In this document: one piece after another, positions 8,494 to 16,312 of the stretch | How positions within the stretch are numbered: position 1 is the first letter of the stretch | Layout: every line of letters begins with the position of its first letter | From: Candidatus Rokuibacteriota bacterium | Lineage (GTDB): Bacteria > Methylomirabilota > Methylomirabilia > Rokubacteriales > CSP1-6 | Assembly (NCBI GenBank): GCA_016866775.1 | Contig: VGLJ01000010.1 | Span: 1-64,000, forward strand | Reading direction: 5' to 3' | DNA: 64,000 nt | Notes under the pieces: generated by a model | What the model was told of the DNA's origin: nothing | Databases searched by the model: none | What the model saw: only the letters and a program-made list of their open reading frames with translations | Made by a program: the position numbers and the translations under genes

Positions 8494-9456
8494 TTACTTC
8501 GAAGGTAACGCCTGGCCGACCGACGCGGCGAAGATCCGGAGGTAGTTGCCCCCGATGATCTTCGCCACGTCGGCGGGGGTGAAGCCGCCGCGGAGCATCG
8601 CGTCCACGAACCGCGGGTCGTGGTCGTACTCGGGGAACAGTCCGCGCGCGCCGGACGTGTCGGTGCCGACGCTGACGTGGTCGACGCCGACGATCTCGGC
8701 CATCTCCTTGAGGCCGTCGACGTAGCGCTCGAGCGTCGGGAAGAAGTGCCGGATGCCGATCGAGCCGCCGGTCCCGGCGACGGCGCGCGCATGATCCGGC
8801 GTGATCTGCCGCTCCACCAGCGACGTCTCGCCCTGCGCCCTCGATCCGCGCAACGCGGTGTGCGAGAGCAGCAGCGGCTTCGTCGCCGCGCGTACCGCCT
8901 GCGTCACCATCTCCGCCGTCGCGTGCGCGACGTCGACGACCACGCCGAGCCGGTGACACGCGCGGATCACGTCGGCGCCGAAGGGCGTCAGGCCTTTGTG
9001 GACGACGGCGCCGGTCTGGAAGTCGCCGATGTCGTTCGGCGTGTAGTGCACGAGCTGCATCGTCCGGACACCGCGCTGATACGACTCCTCGAGGCGCTCG
9101 AGCTTCATCTCGAGGAAGTCGAGTCCCTCGCTGTCGAGGATGATCGCGGGCGCGCCCGCGGCGTGCGCGGCCGTGACGTCGGCGGGCGTCAGCGCGCGGC
9201 GAATCCCGCGGCGCGCGACGAGCGCGTCGATCCACGCGAGCCGCGCGAGATGATGCTGGTACAGCTCGCCGGGCGCGGGGACGCGGAGCGCGCGCAGCAC
9301 GTTGCTCGCATCGCGCTCGAGGACCGGCGCGTCGGCCACGTCGGCGAGACAGACGATCGCCACCCGGCCGGCGCGCATGCCGACGCAGCGCGGCGTCGGA
9401 CGGCGCATCGGATGCGCCGGCGATCGGCGCGGGCCATCGCGACCCCGCGCGGCCAC
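8494..9456 (-). CDS. M19 (renal dipeptidase-like) peptidase, N-terminus disturbed
   Basis: The C-terminal 230 residues match membrane-dipeptidase (peptidase M19) metalloenzymes. They show AIILDSEGLDFLE with the bridging glutamate, GVRTMQLVHYTPND, a histidine in LSHTALRG, GVDHVSVGTD, and a C-terminal KIIGGNYLRIF. The N-terminal zinc site H-x-D is not in this frame. An ATG near 9480 with a GGGGAG site opens MIDA in one frame, DVVLWPRGVAMARAD follows in another, and the rest of the enzyme is in the third. This suggests small indels or true inactivation at the metal site. It lies 35 bases upstream of the thioesterase on the same strand. Confidence 0.65.
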   Translation of the reverse strand: MAARGRDGPRRSPAHPMRRPTPRCVGMRAGRVAIVCLADVADAPVLERDASNVLRALRVPAPGELYQHHLARLAWIDALVARRGIRRALTPADVTAAHAAGAPAIILDSEGLDFLEMKLERLEESYQRGVRTMQLVHYTPNDIGDFQTGAVVHKGLTPFGADVIRACHRLGVVVDVAHATAEMVTQAVRAATKPLLLSHTALRGSRAQGETSLVERQITPDHARAVAGTGGSIGIRHFFPTLERYVDGLKEMAEIVGVDHVSVGTDTSGARGLFPEYDHDPRFVDAMLRGGFTPADVAKIIGGNYLRIFAASVGQALPSK

Positions 9457-9583
9457 AGCACCACGTCGCGGCGTCGATCATCGGGAAGCTCCCCGTGAGA
9501 AAAGCACGGTGGAGTGTAGCAGCGGGCCGCACGCGTCCTACATCATGCTGGGCACGCTGATCCACGCCTTCCGGGTTCCCTTC

Positions 9584-9613
9584 GGCGCGGAGCGCTCGCG
9601 AGCGCCCCGCGCC
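9584..9613 (-). terminator. hairpin downstream of the secreted haem-motif gene
   Basis: GGCGCGG pairs with CCGCGCC around a perfect 14-base palindrome (GCGCTCGCGAGCGC), one mismatch apart. It begins 14 bases beyond the stop of the gene at 9628. No T run follows, so its strength as an intrinsic terminator is uncertain. Confidence 0.5.
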
Positions 9614-9627
9614 GGGGCATCAGCCGA

Positions 9628-11778
9628 TCACTTCGCCAGGGGATCGGGCCGCACCTGGATCTGCACGGCGCGCGGCTTCGACCCCTTGCCGCCTTCCATC
9701 AGCCACGGCGTGCGGTCGCCGCTCGTGCTCCACAGCCCGCGGCCCTTCCAGCCGGCGTTCGGGTCGTCGATGCGCCCGTCCAACCCCTTGGCGAAGAATC
9801 CCATCGGGTACGGGATGCGCATCAGCACCATCTTGCCGTCCTTCAAGGCGACGAATCCGTCGTTCAGGTTCGCGGTCGAGATCGGAATGTTCTCGCCGAG
9901 GCCCGCCGTGTTGTGATGGTCCACCCAGCTGTAGTAGCTCCCCTCGGCGCTGCCGCTCTCGAAGCCTTCGAAGCTCGGCCCCGGATACTTGTAGTACGCG
10001 AAGCCTTCGGGGCAGTGATCGCCGGTGGCCTTCGGACCATTGAGCGGCGCCTTGCACTTGCGGCGATCGAAGCTGACCATCGTGCCGTTCGCGCCCGAGC
10101 CCCACAGCACGCCGTTCTTGTCGATGTCGCCGCCACGCACGCCGATGCCTTCCTTCGGCACGACGTAGTACTCGGACAGCTTCGTCTTCGGGTCGAAGCG
10201 GAGGAAGCCCGGACGGCCGACGAACACGTTGAACGTGTACCAGACCGAGCCGTCGGTGGGATGCGGCATCACGGCATACGGGCCCGATCCCGCGATGCGC
10301 ATGTCCTTGCCCGCTTCCGCCGGCTTGTCCGGCTCGGTCCACGCGTCGACCTTGCCGTTGCCGGTCGTGTCGAGCACCCACGGCGCCCAGCCCTGCGCCT
10401 TCGCCGCGTCGCCGGTCTCGTCCCACACCTTCGTGTTCACCCAGCCCGCGACCGGACCGCTGCCCGAGAGCCACAGCGTCTCGTCGGCGTCGTAGCCGAA
10501 CTGCGGATGGTGCGTCCCAAAGCAGGTGTCGAGGAAGTGGTACTTCATCGTCTTCGGATCGAGCATCGTCACCTGGCGTCCCGAGCGCTCGACCGGGAAC
10601 ACCGTGGCCGACGGATGGTCCGAGCCCTTCTTGCAGTAGCCGGGGTTCTCGATGCCGCGCACGGCCGCGGCGAACCACACGCGGCCCTTCCGGTCGAACA
10701 TGCCGTTGTGGTTGTTCGCGCGCTGGCTCCAGATCTTCTCGTCGCCCCAGTAGGCCGACGGCTGCATGATCTTCGGCATCGCCGAGGCGTGGAACGGCGG
10801 ACCGAACGACTCCGGCGCCTCGGGATTCGCGACCGGCATCTTGAAGACCGTGACCTGGTGCTTCTTCGGATCGAGGATCGGCATGTCGTCGGTCGAATAC
10901 TCGGGTGAGCCGTAGAGCGGCCCGTAGGCATTGACGGTGGGATGGCGCCGGTCCGACGACACCAGGTCGTGCAGGAACGTCTTGTGCGAGCCCCACTCCC
11001 ACGAGGTCACCACGACGTTGCGCTCGACGCCCTGAGGACGCGGCGGCTTCGTCCTGGGCAGCTCACCTTTCGCGATGCGATCCGTCCAGTCGCCGAAGTA
11101 CTTGAACGGCACGCCGCCGAGCTGCACGGCGAGCCGGTTCATCATCAGCTCGCCGGTCTGCCCGGACGCGATGCGGCGCGCCCACGCTTCCGCCCCCGTC
11201 TTGAAGACCCCGAACTGGGCCGGGATGGTCCGCGTCGATTCCTGTCCGAGCTGATGGCAGCCGATGCAGTCCGTGTTCCCCATCCGCATGCGCCAGAGCT
11301 CGGGGGTGACGTTCTTCGGGATGTCGCTCGTGCCGCCGAAGTCCTTCGCGGGAGGCATCTTCAGCATCGAGTACCAGTAGATCGCCGGGTAGTAGTGCGC
11401 CGCCGCGCGGTCGTCCGGCGCCGGCACCGCGGTGAGATTGACCTGCTGGCCGGGCTTGGCGCGCATCTTCGGCGAGTCCACCAGCCCGTAGCCGCGCACC
11501 CACACGCTGTAGTTCGCGGTGGGCAAGTCGGGAATGACGTACCGCCCCCGGTCGTCGGTGACGACCATCTTGGCGTACTTGGTGGGGAGGTCCATGGTCT
11601 CCGCGATCACCCACACCCCGGCTTCCGGGCCCTTCGGGCTCCCCACGACACCTCCGATGTCGTCGTTGTCGATGGCGACGGCGGCGGCTTGCTGCGCGGG
11701 GAGCCGAGCCGGGGTGATGACGAGCGCGGCCAGGGCAAGGAGCGCCGCGATGACGCACAACACGCGTGTCCTGTGCAT
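9628..11778 (-). CDS. secreted carboxypeptidase-regulatory-domain protein with one CxxCH
   Basis: This 716-residue exported protein starts with a signal peptide (RVLCVIAALLALAALVI). Residues 35-115 look like a carboxypeptidase regulatory-like beta sandwich (GGVVGSPKGPEAGVWVIAE, DDRGRYVIPDLP). A single haem-attachment motif IGCHQ follows at about residue 176. The long rest has repeated RVWFAA, ETLWLSG, SVWYTF and GVLWGSG blades typical of a lyase-like or strictosidine-synthase-like beta propeller. A GGAGGATCACC site precedes the ATG. It is probably periplasmic and redox-linked; the electron partner and substrate are unknown. It is transcribed divergently from the NTF2-like gene at 11879. Confidence 0.8.
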   Translation of the reverse strand: MHRTRVLCVIAALLALAALVITPARLPAQQAAAVAIDNDDIGGVVGSPKGPEAGVWVIAETMDLPTKYAKMVVTDDRGRYVIPDLPTANYSVWVRGYGLVDSPKMRAKPGQQVNLTAVPAPDDRAAAHYYPAIYWYSMLKMPPAKDFGGTSDIPKNVTPELWRMRMGNTDCIGCHQLGQESTRTIPAQFGVFKTGAEAWARRIASGQTGELMMNRLAVQLGGVPFKYFGDWTDRIAKGELPRTKPPRPQGVERNVVVTSWEWGSHKTFLHDLVSSDRRHPTVNAYGPLYGSPEYSTDDMPILDPKKHQVTVFKMPVANPEAPESFGPPFHASAMPKIMQPSAYWGDEKIWSQRANNHNGMFDRKGRVWFAAAVRGIENPGYCKKGSDHPSATVFPVERSGRQVTMLDPKTMKYHFLDTCFGTHHPQFGYDADETLWLSGSGPVAGWVNTKVWDETGDAAKAQGWAPWVLDTTGNGKVDAWTEPDKPAEAGKDMRIAGSGPYAVMPHPTDGSVWYTFNVFVGRPGFLRFDPKTKLSEYYVVPKEGIGVRGGDIDKNGVLWGSGANGTMVSFDRRKCKAPLNGPKATGDHCPEGFAYYKYPGPSFEGFESGSAEGSYYSWVDHHNTAGLGENIPISTANLNDGFVALKDGKMVLMRIPYPMGFFAKGLDGRIDDPNAGWKGRGLWSTSGDRTPWLMEGGKGSKPRAVQIQVRPDPLAK

Positions 11779-11878
11779 GGTGATCCTCCTTCACCTTTCA
11801 CGGGCACCGCTGGGCGGAGTGGCGCGAGGATATGCCCACCCGGAGCCATGCGCCAGAGGACGGCAAAGGAGAATGCCG

Positions 11879-12349
11879 ATGTCCCAGACAATCGTCTTCG
11901 ACGGCGGGTCGGACGCCGACCGCGCCCTGGTCATCGAGGCGTTGCACGGCTACATCGAGGCGAACGCGACGTACGACTGGAAGAAGCTTGCGCAGACCTG
12001 GAGCCACGATTCGACGAACGTGTTCTTCAACATGAACGGGCACACGTATGTCGGGTTGGACCAGTGGACGCGGCTCTGGCAGTACTACAGCCAGCGCGTC
12101 GAGACCGGCGTGTGGGAGCCGTACGACGTCAACGTGCTGATCCGCGGCGACATGGCGCTGGTGACGTGTCATCGCAAGACACAGCGCCGATGGAAAGGAC
12201 GTGAGGAAGAACGGCTGGCGTACGACGCCGACAAGGCGTCGTTCGTCTCACGGTCCACGATGGTGATGGTCAAGGAGTCCGGCGCCTGGAAGACCAGGCA
12301 CGGGCACTTCTCCGAAGCCTCCGCGGGGCCGCGGCCGGGCGATGTCTGA
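11879..12349 (+). CDS. SnoaL/NTF2-like protein
   Basis: This 156-residue alpha+beta protein matches the nuclear-transport-factor-2/SnoaL-like fold. It has an N-terminal helix (ALVIEALHGYIEANATYDWKK), SHDSTNVFFNMNGHTYVG, and strands DMALVTCHRK and GAWKTRHGHFS. The superfamily contains isomerases, dehydratases and small ligand-binding proteins, so function cannot be assigned. Of two ATGs the one at 11879 is better spaced from AAAGGAG. Its end overlaps the LLM oxidoreductase at 12342 by eight bases, and a DUF3891 gene follows in the same operon. Confidence 0.82.
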   Translation: MSQTIVFDGGSDADRALVIEALHGYIEANATYDWKKLAQTWSHDSTNVFFNMNGHTYVGLDQWTRLWQYYSQRVETGVWEPYDVNVLIRGDMALVTCHRKTQRRWKGREEERLAYDADKASFVSRSTMVMVKESGAWKTRHGHFSEASAGPRPGDV

Positions 12350-13382
12350 GCTGCCGCGCATCGCGCTCCGGGTGCCCGGGAGCGTGCCGGCGCGCGCATG
12401 CGTCGAGCAGGCACGCGCGGCGGAGGACGCGGGATTCACCACGCTCTGGTTCGCGGAAAATCCATTCGGGCGCGGCGCGCTTCCCGCCCTGACGGCCTGC
12501 GCGCTCGCGACGACCAGGATCCGGCTCGGCGCCGGCGTCTTCAACCCTTTCAACCGTCATCCGACGCTGATCGCGATGGAGATGGCGACGTTCGACGAGC
12601 TCTGCGGTGGACGCGCCGTGGTCGGCATCGGCTCGGGCACCAGGGTCGCGCAGATGGGATTGCCGGGCGAGCGGCGCATGGCCGCGATGCGGGACGCGAT
12701 GGCGATCGTGCGGGGGCTGCTTCGCGGCGAGGCGGTGAGCCATGCGGGGACGCTCTTCTCCGCGCGCAACGTGCGCCTCGAGTTTCCGCTGAGACGTCCC
12801 GGCATGCCGATCCTCATGGCGGCGATGGGCGATCGCGCGCTTCGTCTCTGCGGCGAGCTCGCCGACGGTCTGATGATCTCCAACCTGTCGCCGCGCGCGT
12901 TCACGCGTCGCGCCGTCGACATCGTCGCCCGCGCCGCGGCCGCGGCAGGACGGTCGACGCCCCGCGAAACCATTCAGTACGTCCCGTGCGCGGTCGGCGA
13001 CGACGGCACCGAGGCGCGCCGGCGGGCGAAGGTGATGGTCGGGGGAATGCTGAGCGCGTTCTGGCAGAGCACCGGCACGTCCGCGGCGACCAAGTCCGCG
13101 TTGCGCGACTACAACGGCGTCGATCCCGAGAAGTTCGAGCACACGGTGCAACGACTCATCGCAGGCGAGCCGGCCGCCCATGTGATCGACGACGCCCTGC
13201 TCCACCAGTACGCGATCGCGGGGACCGCGCGCGAATGTCTCGAGCAGTGCCGCGCGTATGGAGAGGCCGGCGTGACGGAGCTCGCGATCTGGTTCTCGGG
13301 CCCTCAGGCGCTCCCGGAGATTGCGCGCTCCGGAGAAATCATGCGAACCTCGTCCCGAACACGGCAAGGAGGGCGGCCATGA
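12342..13382 (+). CDS. LLM-class flavin/F420-dependent oxidoreductase
   Basis: This 346-residue TIM barrel belongs to the luciferase-like monooxygenase superfamily. It shows AEDAGFTTLWFAEN, IRLGAGVFNPFNRHP, MATFDELCGGRAVVGIGSG and a C-terminal GTARECLEQCRAYGEAGV. These are hallmarks of the F420-dependent methylene-tetrahydromethanopterin-reductase-like branch, so F420 is as likely as FMN. It overlaps both neighbours (8 bases upstream, ATGA downstream), so it is the middle gene of a three-gene operon. The substrate is unknown. Confidence 0.9.
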   Translation: MSELPRIALRVPGSVPARACVEQARAAEDAGFTTLWFAENPFGRGALPALTACALATTRIRLGAGVFNPFNRHPTLIAMEMATFDELCGGRAVVGIGSGTRVAQMGLPGERRMAAMRDAMAIVRGLLRGEAVSHAGTLFSARNVRLEFPLRRPGMPILMAAMGDRALRLCGELADGLMISNLSPRAFTRRAVDIVARAAAAAGRSTPRETIQYVPCAVGDDGTEARRRAKVMVGGMLSAFWQSTGTSAATKSALRDYNGVDPEKFEHTVQRLIAGEPAAHVIDDALLHQYAIAGTARECLEQCRAYGEAGVTELAIWFSGPQALPEIARSGEIMRTSSRTRQGGRP

Positions 13383-14167
13383 TCGTCCGCAAGGATCCCG
13401 CCGGATCGCTCACGCTCATCGGCCAGACCGATCACTCCCGCTTCGTCGGGCAGCTCGCCGCGCACTGGGGGAACCGCGACTTCGCGGCACCCGCGCCGTA
13501 CGACTCGGTCGTGCGTGCCGCGACGTATCACGACTACGGGTGGCTCCAGTACGAGACTCGGCCGCTGACGCATCCCGAGACGGGCGAGCCGTATCCGTTC
13601 CTCGGCGTCCCGATGACCGACCGGCAGCTCGCGGGCTACCAGTGGGTGCTCGACTGGATGACGGACATCGATCCGTACTCCGGCCTCGTCGTCAGCATGC
13701 ACCGCACCGGGTTGTGGAAGGGCCGCTACGGCAAGATCAAGCATCCGGCCGGCCGCTACAACCTCACGGCGCTCTCGCCGGAAGTCGAGGCGTTCATCGC
13801 GCGCAACGAGAAGCGGCAGGAGGAGCTGCGCGCCTCGCTCGACGCCAAGGGCAGCTGGATCAATTATCGGCTGATGCAGATCTGGGATCTCCTCGGCCTC
13901 TACTTCTGCTGCCAGGAGCCGTACGAGGACTTCGTCGAGCCCGTGCCGGTGAGCTACACGGGCGGCGACGACGACGGTGTGCGGATGGCCATGACGCCCG
14001 TCGGGCCTCGCCGCGTCCAGTTCGCGCCGTACCCGTTCGACGTGCGGCCGCTGCGCGTGCAGCTCACGCTCAAGCGGCTGCCGCAGGCGAGCTATCCGGA
14101 CGTCGACGCGTTCCGCCGCGCGTGGTTCGGCGGGGAAGTCAGCGTGGAGGAATTCGAGCTGGTGTAG
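13379..14167 (+). CDS. DUF3891 family protein
   Basis: This 262-residue protein has the DUF3891 pattern: MIVRKDPAGSLTLIGQTDHS at the start, AATYHDYGWLQYE in the middle with a histidine-aspartate pair, and a run of aromatic residues (QIWDLLGLYFCCQEPYEDF). The spaced histidines at TDHS, YHDYGW and SMHRTG resemble metal ligands of an HD-like hydrolase. That is inference; no function is established for the family. It overlaps the LLM gene by four bases and ends the operon. Confidence 0.85.
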   Translation: MIVRKDPAGSLTLIGQTDHSRFVGQLAAHWGNRDFAAPAPYDSVVRAATYHDYGWLQYETRPLTHPETGEPYPFLGVPMTDRQLAGYQWVLDWMTDIDPYSGLVVSMHRTGLWKGRYGKIKHPAGRYNLTALSPEVEAFIARNEKRQEELRASLDAKGSWINYRLMQIWDLLGLYFCCQEPYEDFVEPVPVSYTGGDDDGVRMAMTPVGPRRVQFAPYPFDVRPLRVQLTLKRLPQASYPDVDAFRRAWFGGEVSVEEFELV

Positions 14168-14270
14168 CCGGCGGAACGTTCTGGTCCAGGCGGAAGACGT
14201 TGTCGGGCTCGTGCTTCGCCCACGCGAAGTTCTTCTCCGTCTCGCGCCGCCAGGTGCTCGACGAAGACGC
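14163..14270 (-). pseudogene. tail of a berberine-bridge-type FAD oxidase
   Basis: The minus strand reads EKNFAWAKHEPDNVFRLDQN followed by VPPA. This is the usual end of BBE-domain FAD-linked oxidases, where K-x-x-Y/H-D-P-x-N-x-F-R-x-N-Q-N-I-x-P closes the protein. No upstream coding remains in this frame. It overlaps the end of the DUF3891 gene by a few bases. It looks like a scar left when a larger gene was lost. Confidence 0.4.
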
Positions 14271-14365
14271 GCGCCAACGTCCCGTCTGTCGCTTCGCACT
14301 CCGGCCGCGTGATTGTTATCGGGCGCGAGTCGCCCTACTATGCGCGGGCCAGAAGGAGTGGATGC

Positions 14366-14638
14366 ATGCCTTCCATCGGATCGTTCGGGTGGCTCGGCGG
14401 TATCGCCCTGCTGGTGTTCCTCGTCGCGGGGCTCGCGCCGGCAAACGGTCTGGCACAGAACAAATCCGGGCTGGGCCCCGGCGGGTCCCGGTTGACGAAG
14501 CCCGATCAGCCTTCGTCGGGCACGGGGTTCGGCCCGAACACAGGCTTCGGTCCCAGCACGGGATTCGGATCGAGTAGCAGCGGCAGCTCGAGCAATCCGC
14601 CAGCACCAAGACCCAGGGGTACCAGTGCCGCGACTTGA
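14366..14638 (+). CDS. signal peptide and Gly/Ser-rich segment (5' part of the repeat protein)
   Basis: The ATG at 14366, nine bases after AGAAGGAG, starts a signal peptide (LGGIALLVFLVAGLAPANGLAQ) followed by repeats of GFGPNT/GFGPST and a serine run. The frame closes at 14636-14638 after 90 residues. In another frame the same DNA continues naturally as STKTQGYQCRDLTPVGPDGN into the repeat protein at 14635. I therefore think this is the 5' part of one larger exported protein and that a frame change lies near 14580-14620. A real split into two genes with TTGA overlap is the alternative. Confidence 0.6.
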   Translation: MPSIGSFGWLGGIALLVFLVAGLAPANGLAQNKSGLGPGGSRLTKPDQPSSGTGFGPNTGFGPSTGFGSSSSGSSSNPPAPRPRGTSAAT

Positions 14639-15980
14639 CCCCCGTGGGTCCTGATGGGAATTGCCCGCGGCCCGGGTCGTCCGGTCCGTCGGGCCCCGAA
14701 ACGACAGCGCACGGTGCTCCCGGCGGCGGCTCGGGCGGGGCGGCGCAACCGCCGCCGCCAGCGCCGCCCAAAGTCGGGACCGCGCACCCGACCTATCCGA
14801 ACGTCGTGTGGGCAGAGAACTGGTATTTCCGGCCCGCCGAGGGATACGCGTGGCTCACTGACCCCCCGTCGGCGAGCACCTTCAAGGTGCGACCGTTCCG
14901 TGACGGCACTCGGCATCCTCGGCATCCGAACGTCGTCTTCGACGGCAACGGCGGTATCCGTCCGGCGGACGGATGGGAGTGGGAGATTACGCCGCCTGCG
15001 AGCGGGAGCTTCCGCGTTCGTCGTGTGCCGCCCGGCACGCCGGTCCCGGGCAACCCTCACTACGTGTATGGAGTCGGCGGTCACCTCGAATCGGAAGCGC
15101 TATGGGAGCGGGTCCATGGCCCATCTCTCGGGCGTGGCTACACGTACCGCCGCACCCCGCCCGGTCCGCATCCGCGCTATCCGACCTTCGTCATCACGCC
15201 GACCGGCGATTTCGCGGCCGCCGAGGGTTACCGCATCACGTCACTGCATCCGCCGCGCGCCGAGCCCGTGCCGGCCGGGACCCGCCATCCGCGCCATCCG
15301 AACGTCGTCTTCGGCCCGAACGCGACGCTGCTGCCCGCCGAAGGCTTCCAGTGGGCGCAGGGTGCGGGGTCGAAAGATCCGCGTGTGGAACGCGTACCGG
15401 ACGGCACGCCCCATTCGCGGCATCGCAATGTCGTGTTCACGGCCGACGGGAGGCTGCGCCCCGCGGAAGGCTTCCGGTGGGTACCCAACCGACCTGCGGG
15501 CAGCTTCGCCGTCGAGCTGAAGGAGGGCTACCGGATCGTTCCGGGGTCTGATCCGGACGCGCCGCGCGTCGAGCGCGTGCCCGCCGGCACGCCGCATCCA
15601 AGTCATCCGAACGTCGTCTTCACCGCCGATGGCAAGCTGCGTCCCGCCGAGGGATTCACGTGGGGTCGTGATCGCGCGCCCGGCGAGATGCGCGTCGAGC
15701 CGAAGGAAGGCTATCGCATCGGTGCCGGCTCTGACCCGACTGCTCCGCGCGTCGAGCGCGTCCCCGGCGGCACGCCGCATCCACGACATCCGAACGTCGT
15801 CTTCGGATCAGACGGGCAACTGCGTCCGGCCGAGGGCTTTCGATGGGCGAAGAACCGCGCGCCCGGCGAGGTCCACGTCGAGCTCATGGACGGCTATCGC
15901 GCCGTCCCCGGCTCGGACCCGCGTCAGACCCGGGTGGAGCGATCATCAAGGAAGCTCCCGACGAGAAGAACGCACGATGA
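14635..15980 (+). CDS. secreted repeat protein with HPxHPNVVF modules
   Basis: The frame from the TTG at 14635 carries about eight degenerate modules built on G-T-P-H-P-x-H-P-N-V-V-F, x-D-G-x-L-R-P-A-E-G-F-x-W. They lie roughly between 14780 and 15870, some separated by VERVP and KEGYRI spacers. Each module looks like a short beta hairpin with a buried tryptophan. The frame stays open far beyond, but the likely natural end is in a third frame (IIKEAPDEKNAR, TGA at 15978-15980), overlapping the next ATG. The N-terminal signal peptide is probably supplied by the ORF at 14366. I do not recognise the family. A surface or periplasmic binding role is possible but unproven. Confidence 0.6.
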
Positions 15981-16312
15981 GGACGCGGCGCGGCCTTACG
16001 ATCGCGATCATCGTCGCGGGCGTCGTGGCTCTTCCGCCCACGCTGGCCGCCAGCGATTGTCCGGTCGGAACGAAGAAGATCGGCGAGAAGAGGACCGCGA
16101 CGGCGAAGGAGATCATCGTCCAGCCCGTCTGCCAGCGCTTGACGCGCGCGGAGACGCAGGCGTTGACCGACGCGGCCGTTGCCGCCTTCATGTCCCGCTC
16201 CGCAGCCGCCGCAGCGGCCGCAAGGAAGGACATCGTCGTCGCCCCGCTCACTCCCGGGTCTGCGACTCCCGGTCTGCTCAGTGGTTCCTCTTCGGCTCGC
16301 CGGACCGGATGA
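15977..16312 (+). CDS. secreted hypothetical protein, 3' end replaced
   Basis: An ATG at 15977, within the probable stop of the repeat protein, opens a signal peptide (GLTIAIIVAGVVALPPTLAA). A mature part with two cysteines follows (SDCPVGTKKIGEKR, IIVQPVCQRLT), then an alanine-rich helix. After PGLLSG, near 16280, the frame reads out-of-frame through DNA that encodes the Clp-like protein. The native C-terminus is therefore missing and the last residues are accidental. The operon-like overlap suggests it works with the repeat protein. Family not recognised. Confidence 0.55.
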   Translation: MRTRRGLTIAIIVAGVVALPPTLAASDCPVGTKKIGEKRTATAKEIIVQPVCQRLTRAETQALTDAAVAAFMSRSAAAAAAARKDIVVAPLTPGSATPGLLSGSSSARRTG

